From contig OX485803.1 of assembly GCA_950295325.1 (NCBI GenBank), forward strand, positions 33,471,554 through 33,535,553: a stretch of 64,000 bases of DNA. Reading direction: 5' to 3'. The notes under the pieces are model-generated. The model ran no database searches, was not told the origin of the DNA, and saw only the letters and a list, made by a program, of their open reading frames with translations. The number at the start of each line of letters is the position of its first letter. The first letter of the stretch is position 1. Origin of the DNA: Polytrichum commune (taxonomy: Eukaryota; Streptophyta; Polytrichopsida; Polytrichales; Polytrichaceae). Shown piece after piece: positions 54,085 through 64,000 of this stretch. A program made the position numbers and the translations under genes.

Positions 54085-55102
54085 TAACATAATCATTGGA
54101 GAAAGACGGTGCATGTGAGTTTGACGTCGTTGGCTTGAACATTTGAATGTGAAACGTATGCATGCACTTCACAACTCGGTGAGTAGTATGAACTCCGACC
54201 AAATATCTTATTCCAAACTTTCACCTATAAGTGAAGGATGCATTGATGGACATCAACTTAGGGTGGCAATTTTTGAGTGATGGGGAAAGGTGAGCAAATA
54301 AGCCTTGGGGGATAGCACATTCGGATGTGTTTGGCCGCATGAGAGATATTATTTTTGGAATGATAGTATGAATAATAGAAATGATTTGGAAATGCGTCCA
54401 AGTGGGAGGAATGAGGCTCCCATGTTGGTTGGATGGCCAAATCTTCCAAATTACCTTCATTTGATATTGAGGAGCATAAGGAGCAAGTGAAAGATAAACT
54501 AGTTGCATTTCAAGAACCAAGAGGAGGATTAGCAAACAAAGGGTGTTCTTCAACACCTCCCACTCAATATAATTTTAGCGAAGGCATGCAACTAGGCTTA
54601 GGTGTTGATGGAGAGGGACAACCTTTAGTACCTCATAAGGGTGTGCCATGTGTTCTGGAAAATGGTGAAAAAAACATATATTGCACCAAAATGATGTAAA
54701 AAGGGAAAATGAGGCATGTTAAACTGATTATTTGAAGTATTTAAAAGTATGTCATTAATTTCTGATTGGTGATTGCAAATGATAAGAAATAATCATTATT
54801 AAGGCCAATGAAATTGTAAATTTTTGACAACTCGTAAAATGTTGGACGTAGAGCATTAGGTTGCTCATAGTCATAGGATGGTCATTGTTAGAAGTTTAAG
54901 AATGAATAAGATTCGAATAAATCCATATGATCTTTAAGAAGTGGGAGTTGATATATCCCCATATCCACTGTAGGAAACAATGAGGAAAAATGCAATAAAG
55001 GGTAAGGCAATGAATGAGGGTGACTCCAAACATTGTTCATATGTCTTTGTGTATGTGTATTTGCTTGTGCAATTTGATCTCTAGTTTTATTGTGTTTCAA
55101 TA
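54085..55102 (+). mobile_element. copia B fossil (pre-integrase, linker, LTR)
   Basis: Plus strand: GAG-pre-integrase remains (about 54090-54260), the linker segment (LEMRPSGRNEAPMLVGWPN, about 54385-54450), further linker, and an LTR at 54840-55102 (263 bp). Decayed with many interruptions. It has the same part list as 30640-32797. Confidence 0.78.
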
Positions 55103-56439
55103 TGAAACACATGACTTCTCATAGGATGGCATTTGATACATACAAGATAATTGCTCCATGGAATGTCCATTTAGGTGATGATAGCATCGTGAATGTAGTT
55201 GAAATGAATTCCATTGTTATTGAAGCACTAGTGAAAGGCAAAATCAAGAATATTCATATAAAAAATGCCCACACCACGTACACAAGTTGTAAGCAATTTT
55301 ACATTTTATAAACATATTTTTGTTTAATGGATTGAAAGTGCAATTCAACCATAATGAATGTATTGTGAGAGGTCTAGATGGAGATGTGATTGCAATGGGA
55401 CTACATAATGATAATTTGTATGAAATAATCTTTACGAAGGTGTGTGGAGTGGATACGGGCGATTTGGAACAATCATAAAAGAAAGACGGTGCACTTGAGG
55501 TTAAGCATTGTCGGCTTGGACATTTGAATGTGAATGATGTTCATGCACTTTTGAACGTGGTGAGTGGCTGAACTTTGGCAAAATTCCTTGTTCCACGTCT
55601 TTGTCAATTTGCCAAGCATGCATTGATGGATAACAATTTAGGGCGGTGTTTTCCAACGATCGGGAAAGGCAATCAACTAAGCCATTGGATATAGCACATT
55701 CGGATGTTTTGGCGGAATCAAAGATGTTGTGTTCATAGATGATAGTATGACACTATGAAGTAATTAGTAAATGCGTCCAAGTGGGAGGAAGGAGGCTCCC
55801 ATGGTGGTTGGGTTGGCCGAATATTCTGAGTCACCGTCGCTTGATTTTAGTGAAGATATTAAGGAGCGTGAGGAGCAAGTGGGATATAACCTAGTTATAT
55901 TTCAAGAACCAAAAGGAGGACTGGCACACAAATGATGTTTTTTAACACCTTTATCCCACAAGCAAGGATATACCTCAAGGGAGTGTTGGCCACTTGGAAA
56001 ATGGTGGAAGAACCACATGTTGCACAAACATAATGTAGAAAGGGCAAATGAGGTATATTGGAATGATTATTTGAAGTTTTTAAAAACTATGTCATCAAAA
56101 ATTTGGTAAATGCGAATGATAGGGAACAATCACTATCAAGGCCAATGAAATTGCAATTCTTTGACTACTCACAAAGTGAGAGTGTTGGAGGTAGAACATT
56201 AGGTTGCTTGTAGTCATAGGATGGTCTTTGTTAGAGGTCTAAGAATGAATAAATCCATATGGTTTGTGGAAAGTGGGGTTGAGATATTCCATATGTATTG
56301 TGTAAGTCAAGGAGGACGAATACAATAAAAAACAAGGCAAGGGGTGGAGGTGACCATCTCACTCTAAGCACTATTCATATGCCTTGGTATATGGTATATG
56401 CTTGTACAATATGATCTCTAGTTCTATTGTGCATCAATA
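55103..56439 (+). mobile_element. copia B fossil sharing the previous LTR (protease, pre-integrase, linker, 3' LTR)
   Basis: Starts right after the LTR at 54840-55102 with the protease region (KHMTSHRMAFDTYKIIAPWN, 55108-55300), then GAG-pre-integrase (about 55350-55660), the linker (55770-55900), a polypurine tract (CAAAGTGAGAG) and a 3' LTR at 56183-56439 (257 bp). No gag, integrase core or reverse transcriptase is represented. Broken in several places. Confidence 0.78.
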
Positions 56440-56676
56440 GAGCAAACTCAATATTTTCTATCGTAGCACAAAGAGATTTGATTACAAAGTCGGTGCATTT
56501 TACAAGCCTCCTAGCTCCTAAAAGTAAATAGATAATTTCATTTGGCTCTTGCCATGGGTATCTTAAGAAGGACAAAGATATATATGCCTTCAAAAGGTAA
56601 GAAACACAATTGAGGAGCTAACTAAAAGTTAGGGGTATGTTTTTGGGATGTGCTATCCCGCCATGTACGTGCCATT
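56440..56676. other. unassigned spacer
   Basis: Short frames only; nothing recognised. Confidence 0.5.
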
Positions 56677-56713
56677 TGTGTGTGTGTGTGTGTGTGAGGG
56701 GGGGGGGGGGGGG
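56677..56713. repeat. (GT)n followed by a 16-base G run
   Basis: About ten GT repeats, then GA and 16 G at the left edge of the foldback element. The exact G count may be unreliable in the assembly. Confidence 0.9.
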
Positions 56714-56714
56714 A

Positions 56715-57606
56715 GTCCACTAGGTGGATCAAGGTCGGCACATACAACCCTAAACCTTCGGGCAACTGGGACCAAAACATTTCCTACCTGACCACAAAAC
56801 AATGCCCGACCCCAGCGCGACCTCAATTTTTTTCCGCCTTTCATTCTTGAAGAGCCAGTTGCCAACATACCTATATTCACTACACCTCATTTTGAAGGCT
56901 CAAAATCCAATATATATATGCGCATTTCCACTTTCAAAGCAAGCAGTTGACTAGATTTCATCACGTAAATGAAACTGTCAATAATGAGTCTTTAATTTAT
57001 CACTCTGATTGTTATACAAGGTGAACCATTATTGTCATGGAATATATCATTCTTGCCAATGAGGCAAATACTATTAACTCTTGCTACCAAGGTCAAATTT
57101 TAATATTTTATCAAAAAATTGAAGTGGAAATAGTGAAGAGGTTTTCAAAATTGTTGAAAATTAACCTCTTGAAATCAACATTTTAACCTTAATCGATAAT
57201 GAGGTGATGTCAATATATCTAGAAACCTCTTCAATCTTTCCTCTTCAAAATTTTATGATATATAGAAAATCGAGCATAGTAGCAAGTAAAGATTATTTCT
57301 CACCTTGTATTAAAATCAAAGAGCTAATTATTAATTATTCATCACCTCATTAACAACTGATTTATTCATCATTGATGGTTTCATTGGGTAATGAAATCTA
57401 GTCAGCTATTTACTTTGAAAATTAATTGCACATATATTTTGGATTTTGAGCCTTCAAAATGAAGTTTAGCCAAGATGGGTTTTGTGGACAAGCGGCCCTT
57501 CAAAAATGAATGGCAAAAGTTTTTTGAAATCACAGGTAGGAAATTTTGTGGTCCAACTGCCCAAGGATCACGGGTCGCTAGCCCCGGCCCTGATCCACCT
57601 AGGGCA
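56715..57606. mobile_element. large foldback element, arms about 430 bp
   Basis: The left half (from CCACTAGGTGGATCAAGGTC) is an imperfect inverted repeat of the right half (reverse-complemented CCCTAGGTGGATCAGGGCCG). Matching blocks run almost to the centre: CATTTTGAAGGCTCAAAATC, TTGACTAGATTTCATCAC/CTGACTAGATTTCATTAC and TACAAGGTGA occur in order on both arms. No target duplication was seen and no coding frame is supported. Long arms would suit a Mutator-like or foldback transposon. A related fragment is at 13690-13800. Confidence 0.8.
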
Positions 57607-58711
57607 CCTGTTTGTTTGTTTTTTTGAATTTTAAAAGGTGGAAGGTGAGTTTCATGGAGTTCTAAGCGACATATCATGAAAGTATGTAGTATCAAAATAT
57701 GACATAAATTAAAGAAATGCAACTGCGACATCTTCAGTGAGTTGCTACAAGTATAATGTTACTCATTTAAAAAATTTAGTCTTAGAAATGCCAGCTCAAG
57801 TTCCAAATCTTTTTTTTTAAAGAAAAAAGAAGAAAAATATCTGCTTTCCTTTTGTCCTCTCCCCCACAGCCTGAAGTCTTAGCCATCGATGTACGTTAGT
57901 CTCCGATATCTGCCAATGTTAAAATGTTAGTCCTGTGCACAAGAATGATCCATCATGGATGATAATAACCCAGAGAAGCCCACAAGGATGAGGAATAATA
58001 TATGACCTACTGCAGTACCTACTGCACCACCGTCATCCGTTTAGCTACCCTGTCCTTGTTCTTGAGGAGGTACGGAATTACACAGAAACAACAATATATT
58101 GTTGAAAGCTTATGGGGTGCAAACCCCCTGGGCCAATCAGGAATCACTACAGAAGTGGCCCCAATTGAGGTAAGTTGTATATACCGTACCTGTATGTTGG
58201 ATGCCAAGCACGATGATAGTGTTAGAGATAATGACATTTTTCAACTACAACAATTAATTCCATGAGCTGCTGTACCTGATCAGCTGTGAATTGCCATAAA
58301 CTCTTTTTCTTTCTCTTTTCTAGCAGCATTACATAGATTGTAATTCAGATTACTGCACGGTCTTGCAAATAAGTAGGGTGCTGATCACGCACAGGTTGGA
58401 AGCAGGCCATTAGAATGCACTGTCTACCTTAAACCCACTGTAAGATGCTCTTCACAAGGCATTGGCTGTGGACCTTAATTCTAAGTGGGCAGGCCTTGAG
58501 AGCTCCTCCAATTTATTATGAAGAGGTCGGTATCCATCCTGTGTCCATTGCCGAGCTTAAATCATGCTACCACGTGGTTGTAGAGCGGGGGGTGTTTGTG
58601 GTTCACTACATTAGCGACATTCTGTCTGACCCATAAGGTGCTACAACTTCACCTACCTCAGCTGACTCAGACACATGGTTACTTGTGAGCAGACTAAGTA
58701 GAGTAATTTGG

Positions 58712-58762
<51 letters not shown>

Positions 58763-59410
58763 ATGTTGTCGCCTGCAAGTGGCCAGGCTCTGGTAACACT
58801 GACATGAAGGCAGGCAGAGGAGCAGTTTGGTGTGGAGCTGCAGGCTGGTTCACGAGACAGGAGCTCCCTCAGCTTACATCAAACCAATGAATGAAAAGCA
58901 CAAATTAAAAGTTCCGGACAAGTGAATTGTTTTTGTGTATCTGCAATGGAGCATCTGACGGCTTCGGCAGGTAGCCTATGCAGTGTGGACATGTGTGACT
59001 CTCGCGTCTGCTTGCAGGACCTGGAGCCTCTTGTGCCATAGCCTGCCTAATGCAGCAGTAGAGTCATCACATGAGACTCGATAAGGAGAGAGACAACCTG
59101 CACCCCTCCTCCGTGACAAACCCATGACAAAAGATTCAATAATATGGAAGTACGTACCTTTAGATTTACATGTGCTCAATGTACAATAGATTCCCGCCTG
59201 CACACTTCAATCATGAAACACCGAAAACATTGCACCAGGCCACGAATAAGCTCCTATGCTGACTCAAGTTTGAGGGTTCAACAAATTATGTTAGCAGATA
59301 ATTTGTGCAACAGCTACACTATAAATAATACATGCAAATAAATTTGAAGAGCACTGGCACTCCTGTTTTGTCAAGCTTGCAATCCCTTATGGATGATCGT
59401 TCTTGAGGGA
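57607..59410. other. unassigned intergenic sequence
   Basis: About 1.8 kb. 57990-59130 is less AT-rich and has short frames on both strands but none with a recognised domain. It includes the dinucleotide tract at 58711. Confidence 0.45.
58711..58762. repeat. (TA)n(TG)n compound microsatellite
   Basis: About 14 TA repeats run into about 12 GT repeats. Confidence 0.95.
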
Positions 59411-59414
59411 AGTC

Positions 59415-59627
59415 CACTACACCATTTATGGTACTACTCAGAGTTACACTGTGCTGTAATCTTTTATGAATAAGGGTTGTTTTCGTGTCAAGTAAAGATG
59501 TTTATTTTCTAGCATCTTTCAACAACTTGATTGCTCTTTGTTGGTAAAATAAGATATGTATACCAAAAAGTTATAGCATTCTGTAATTTCAAGTAGTAAG
59601 TGACACCTAATACCAGAAATCATGTAG
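59415..59627. mobile_element. MITE related to the CTACACTAAATAT family
   Basis: 213 bp. Left CACTACACCATTTATGGTAC then CAGAGTTACACTGTGCTGTA; right reverse-complemented CTACATGATTTCTGGTATTA then GTCACTTACTAC. More diverged than the 35856 copy. Confidence 0.65.
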
Positions 59628-59778
59628 GCATATGTAACTTAGGGTACTATCCTCCCATGCCAACTTTGTTCGTTAACTTTTGGTAATATGAAGGAAAGTG
59701 CCCTATAGACTTAGTTGATGTTGCTACATAGCCTTGTGAGATATAATTAATTACCACTATGGCATTGGGAGTTCTTAC

Positions 59779-59900
59779 TACTACACTAAGAAAGATATTA
59801 GTGTCACTTACCATTTGGAGTTACACAATGCTATATATATATATATAGCATTGATGTAATTTTTTACCATTTAAAGTTATTAATGTTCTGTAATGTCCGA
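59779..59900. mobile_element. fragment of the CTACACTAAATAT MITE family
   Basis: Left end TACTACACTAAGAAAGATAT then GTGTCACTTACCATTTGGAG, an ATAGCAT...TA repeat centre, then decays. The right terminus is not clear. Confidence 0.55.
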
Positions 59901-60186
59901 ACCTCAAGGGTAGACTCTTCCACCATGTACGAACTAATGTGAGTGTAGGAAGGGGTATTATTTGAGGCATTAGCATACATAACACACATAAGGGAGAGGT
60001 ATTATTATTTTTTAGTTTGCACATTTAGGAAGCCTATTAAGAGTTTTGAAGTAAAGGTAGATGTACAAAAGGGGGCCCTAAGTTTAGAGGAAAATTTGAT
60101 AATAGATATGTTAGCTTAATTCAGTTCATGTCATCCATTATTGTCCATTCTTGTTAAGGTTTTCATTTAAGTTTTAGGGTTTTGCA

Positions 60187-60902
60187 CTCGGGGGGTGCAC
60201 CTTTCATTAAAACCTAGAATCACGTGCGTTCACTGCATACTCTAAAAACCCCCTATATACAAGTTATTTTTTGTGAAATGAAGTAATACACATACAATTG
60301 CAACAATAAATATACAAGTGACAATATGTATACACAAAAAAACATCCATTCATATATAGTCATTAACATAAGTATACAAATATACTTTTGAACAATAATC
60401 AACCCCTATAATATGTATAACAAAATATCCTAGCTTTCATCAGCAAAGTCGTTGAAAACTTTTTCATCTTCCGGATGTAACTCATAAACATTTGATTCAC
60501 CAATGTATGTCATTGTAGCCAATGCAATTATTGTCTCTAAGTCTACCATCAAATGATCAGTAAGATCATATGTCCACTTGTTGTTAGCCCCTTTTTGATA
60601 CCAACATAAACCAAGCTCCACGTTTGATGGACGGTCCATCAAGTCAATTGGATCCCTATACTCCACCCAACGATTACAAAACTTCCTCCGCATCCAATAT
60701 GAAAACTTATGATATATAGTATAGTAACAATACCATACAAGTACAATTATTGTATAATTTTTAAAGGCCTTCCATATATGTACGTAACTATAAATTATAA
60801 CATGTATACCATATGTATACGTAATACGGCAAGGTCCAAATCAATACCCCTCCTGTGCACTCACGTATACTCGTACATGTTTAGTACAGTGCACCCCCTG
60901 AG
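60187..60902. mobile_element. hAT-type element, 716 bp, carrying a small ORF
   Basis: Left end CTCGGGGGGTGCACC; right end reverse-complemented CTCAGGGGGTGCAC, with weaker inverted similarity for about 50 bases. Perfect 8-bp target duplication GTTTTGCA (60179-60186 and 60903-60910). A different hAT family from the CAGTGT and CACGGG ones in this window. Its inside is AT-rich apart from the ORF below. Confidence 0.9.
60430..60693 (-). CDS. hypothetical protein, 87 residues, inside a hAT-type element
   Basis: ATG at 60693 (MRRKFCNRWVEYRDPIDLMD) to a stop at 60430. Continues RPSNVELGLCWYQKGANNKW, TYDLTDHLMVDLETIIALAT, ending ELHPEDEKVFNDFADES. Acidic C-terminus, one predicted helix (HLMVDLETIIALATM), composition like a real soluble protein. 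It is the only dense coding stretch in a 716-bp element, so it is either a remnant of a transposase region I do not recognise or a captured host exon. Intact frame, no introns visible. Confidence 0.4.
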   Translation of the reverse strand: MRRKFCNRWVEYRDPIDLMDRPSNVELGLCWYQKGANNKWTYDLTDHLMVDLETIIALATMTYIGESNVYELHPEDEKVFNDFADES

Positions 60903-60910
60903 GTTTTGCA

Positions 60911-61315
60911 AACCCAAGTTTTGTTCTCCAGATTGTGGCTAAGTTATTGTGCTCTTGTCTTCGTTTGTTTGATGTAATTGTTGAGTTACATTCTATGGAT
61001 GAAATAATGTTCAATGACTTCTAACTAGAAAGTAAAAGTGGAATTAATTTGTAATAAATGCCTATTTAATTCATTATTTATATTTTTATATGTAGTGAAA
61101 ACATTTATCACATTAAAATTGAAAAGCATAGTATAAATACATGAGTCCATTTTCTAGAACTTTGTTTGTATGTATACACTTGTTTTTTTCTACAACTTCT
61201 TGTATATAAGGACTTTAATTTCATAGTGACCCATGCACATCATTTAGGTCTATAATGAAGAGTCCACCCTTGGGGGTCCAAACAACCAATTGGACATTTT
61301 TATATATTAAAATAT
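60911..61315. other. unassigned AT-rich intergenic sequence
   Basis: No supported gene. Confidence 0.5.
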
Positions 61316-61430
61316 GAGATATAGAGTAAATAGTAATTCCAAATAGTAAGTGATATTAAATATCATGTTTAGTGTAGTTCACTTCCACTACACTATTTAT
61401 GGTATTTAGTATCACGTACACTATTTGCAA
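61316..61430. mobile_element. two abutting ends of the CTACACTAAATAT MITE family
   Basis: A right end (AATTCCAAATAGTAAGTGAT...CATGTTTAGTGTAGT) finishes at 61378, and after about eight bases a left end (CTACACTATTTATGGTATTT) begins. Only partial copies are present. Confidence 0.55.
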
Positions 61431-61435
61431 AGGTC

Positions 61436-64000
61436 CTAAACTAGACGCCTAGAGGTTTCAAAGTGTCGCATTCGCTAATTGGCATTATGATACCTTGCCA
61501 ACATAATATTTTTTGTGGGTGAAAAAATATTTACATTATCCCATTTAGCATAGCACATTGGGATACTTGAGTGATAATTGTACGTTTTAGTATGCAAGGG
61601 GAAGATGTTATTGAGCATACTAATGGCAAATAATCATGTGTTTACATTTGAGTATGTGAGAGGAAGATATTCTTCTTGAGCATGCTAATGCCAAGTGTCA
61701 TTTGTGTCATTTGTGTCCATGGTTATGAGTGCTTTATTAAAATGACAAATACGCATAAGAAATATTAAGTGTCTTATTGTGGCAAACAACCAACTAGTTC
61801 CAACATCAATGTGCACTACATTTCCTTAAGGCAAACATATACATTTTTATATTTGAAACTATGTGTCCATGGCATTCACTATCATCGCTCTAAGCTTGTT
61901 CTGCCACAATGGCGAGCTCAAGAAGATGCATCTCCTCATTGTAGTTGAATGTGGATGCGTGAATAAACTTGTTGGTGGCATAGTGAACCTTGCACAAGTA
62001 CCTTAACACGTAATACAAACGTTTGCAGGATATCTACTGACCTCTGTTCTCCATTGCCATTCATGAATTATTTGCAAAGTTGGGGCAAGTGCATTATGGG
62101 TTATCTGCAATTGATATGAGGTAAATCCTATCTTACTTGAAGACTATGGTTATTATGCAACCAAATCCAAGGTATGGGATGGCAGTTACACCTACCACAT
62201 AATATCCATCCATATGTAATGCGCTTTCCCATTTAATTTTGTGCTCCGGCAACGATGCCACCATATTACGACGAATTACCTTAGAAAGCCATATGGATGA
62301 GCACTCAGATTTGTTGGAACATGAAAATGTGATTGAAGGATGGGAAGGTTGGGCATTGTGCCCAAATGATGACATGGTTATAGGGCCTCCCATTTTTGTA
62401 GTTAAGAACCAACGTCTTCCAACGCAAAAACCACTACCAGTGAAAGGTTTGTTCCAACCTTCACCAGCCACACAATCGGAAGATTTGGCCAATCCAACAC
62501 CCACTTCTTCTTGCTACCCTTCACATTATGATTGATATTATATGCACAAAACCAAAATTATGCAGCTACATGGTTGTTGGAATGAATTTTTTTCTTCAAA
62601 TCTTTGTAAGTTGGCTTGGGTGTGCTAGGTTTACACTTCCCCAATTTGGCCTTGCATGGATGCCTTATGTTGGCTTGCAACACCTTACACTCTTTATTCA
62701 ACATTTAAGACAATCTAGAAATTTGACATTGGTATTCCGGACCCTCTGACTCCAACATGTTGGTTGTGTGAAACACCAAATTTTCATCATGTGTTGGGAT
62801 TTCTCAATGCGTGCCATAATGGACCTTGTATTAGGGCAAGGGATGGAGTAGTTCATTTGATCTGGAGGATGAGAATCTTACTTAGTGTAGCGAGGTTTAT
62901 GCTATCACTTAAACTAACCCAAGGAAATAACCCAAGGTACAAGGTCTCGTGGAAGATTAAGCTAGTGTCTATAAGGATTAATATCACATTTGCTTAAGGT
63001 TTCTAATAACAATCTATGTTTTTTAAATCTTTCATTTCTTCTTCATTAAGGTTAATTCACATTCTTATGTTTTATTTGTGCTTTCTTAGTCCTGTGTGAT
63101 TCTGTCCTATGTGCATGGACTCCTATCATTCTAACTCCATCCTCTATGTCAATCATGAAGCTCAAAAGCTTGGCAAGTAATAAATGGTTCATAATCAAGG
63201 CAACGTCCAGGGTAAGGTCTTTTGAGTAACTGCAAAGTCTTTAATTACTATGAATTGCACTTGCGATAATCTTAAAGTTAAGTTTTCTTAATCGACTTAC
63301 AACCATCATGCAAATCTCCACAATTGTAATCACCACCTTTGTCTTCGGTGATTTGACAACTTGTCTCTAGAATCAACCACACATGTTAACACTATAGCAA
63401 CACATCAATCATAACCTATGGTTGTATGGTTTAGCTTGAATTTAGTTAATTAAACAATCTCTATTGGTCACAAACTTACTTCAGTGAGTTAAAGTCTTTT
63501 TTCTACCAACATAAGGTCCTTGGCATCCTCTACCCCAAAATTACTTTATGCCACGTCGTCTCTACATGTAGACTCCTTGCATGTTCTAATAAGTTGCAAT
63601 AGAGTTATTAGGCTATAGTATAGCTACATTCTTATCTTATGGGTTTTGGTGTGGGCATACAGCCTTAACCTTTGCCACATATATTTACTTGTGTGTGGGA
63701 TCATTGGAGCTTAAAGGCTTAACTTGGCCCATCCCCCTTATAATAAACACACATTAAAGACCTATAAGTGATAGGCTCAAGGGGACTTGGCTCCCCTTCT
63801 AGCCATGATTGCACACTGTGAGCCAGGATCACCCCCACCTTAATTGCGTCGTGGTCCGGGTAAGGGATCCCCCTTCCACAATTTTACCCACTGCTTGTAA
63901 AAGGGTGTAGCCTATGCCCACTTCAATGATGGATTGGTGTACTTGACACCTCCGCTTTATTATAATTGACCACAAGTATTCACGAACACTTGGGTCACAC
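61436..64000. other. unassigned sequence to the window end
   Basis: About 2.5 kb without a supported gene. Frames at 62239-62535 (+) and 62504-62133 (-) overlap on opposite strands; the plus one (DDMVIGPPIFVVKNQRLPTQ) is the more protein-like but has no known domain. No terminal repeats recognised. Confidence 0.4.

Noticed and set aside
62133-62535. Overlapping 123- and 98-codon frames on opposite strands
   Set aside because: No recognised domain, no splice or repeat context; kept only as unassigned sequence.

Overview
This window looks like plant nuclear DNA from a large, transposon-rich genome. The evidence is the mix of Ty1/copia and Ty3/gypsy retrotransposon remains, a PIF/Harbinger element, several hAT elements, many small inverted-repeat elements (MITEs), a tRNA-derived SINE and GT-AG introns. 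I found no bacterial operons, ribosome binding sites, CRISPR arrays or rRNA. The species cannot be read from the sequence. A fern, lycophyte or gymnosperm is plausible given the very low gene density, but that is a guess.

Layout. 1-3074: 5' half of a minus-strand copia element (family A), with a 120-bp tandem array in its leader and two LTRs separated by 18 bp. 3075-9200: an unrecognised minus-strand coding-like stretch, two arrays built on the same palindrome, and a decayed plus-strand gene of unknown family. 9477-10771: gypsy LTR, primer site and gag. 11091-11345: two LTR scraps. 14001-14432: small inverted-repeat element. 15181-18552: complete but broken PIF/Harbinger element with convergent transposase and SANT-like genes. 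20087-21035 and 38237-39673: two copies of one hAT family, the second with its middle replaced by foreign exon-like sequence. 22700-28900: AT-rich tract with decayed minus-strand ORFs, a scattered palindrome and two hAT MITEs in opposite orientation. 29266-30625: another hAT-type element. 30640-32797, 52984-54080, 54085-55102 and 55103-56439: copia family B fossils. 39752-45268: nearly whole copia A with perfect target duplication. 47374-47755: SINE. 48100-50800: the only convincing host gene. 50978-61435: several MITEs, a large foldback and a 716-bp hAT-type element with a small ORF.

How parts relate. Most boundaries are fixed by target-site duplications (TSDs) and terminal repeats that can be read directly, so the element calls are stronger than the protein calls. 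One host gene is supported: a 147-residue protein at 49636-50079 with an intron in its 5' leader. Nothing in the window forms a pathway or defence system. The most novel-looking signals are the paired palindrome arrays at 4640-6985, the exon capture inside the hAT copy at 38237-39673, and the scattered GGGAG/CTCCC palindromes at 22849-28840. Start positions were judged on ATG codons; several long frames open only with TTG or GTG and are treated as weak.
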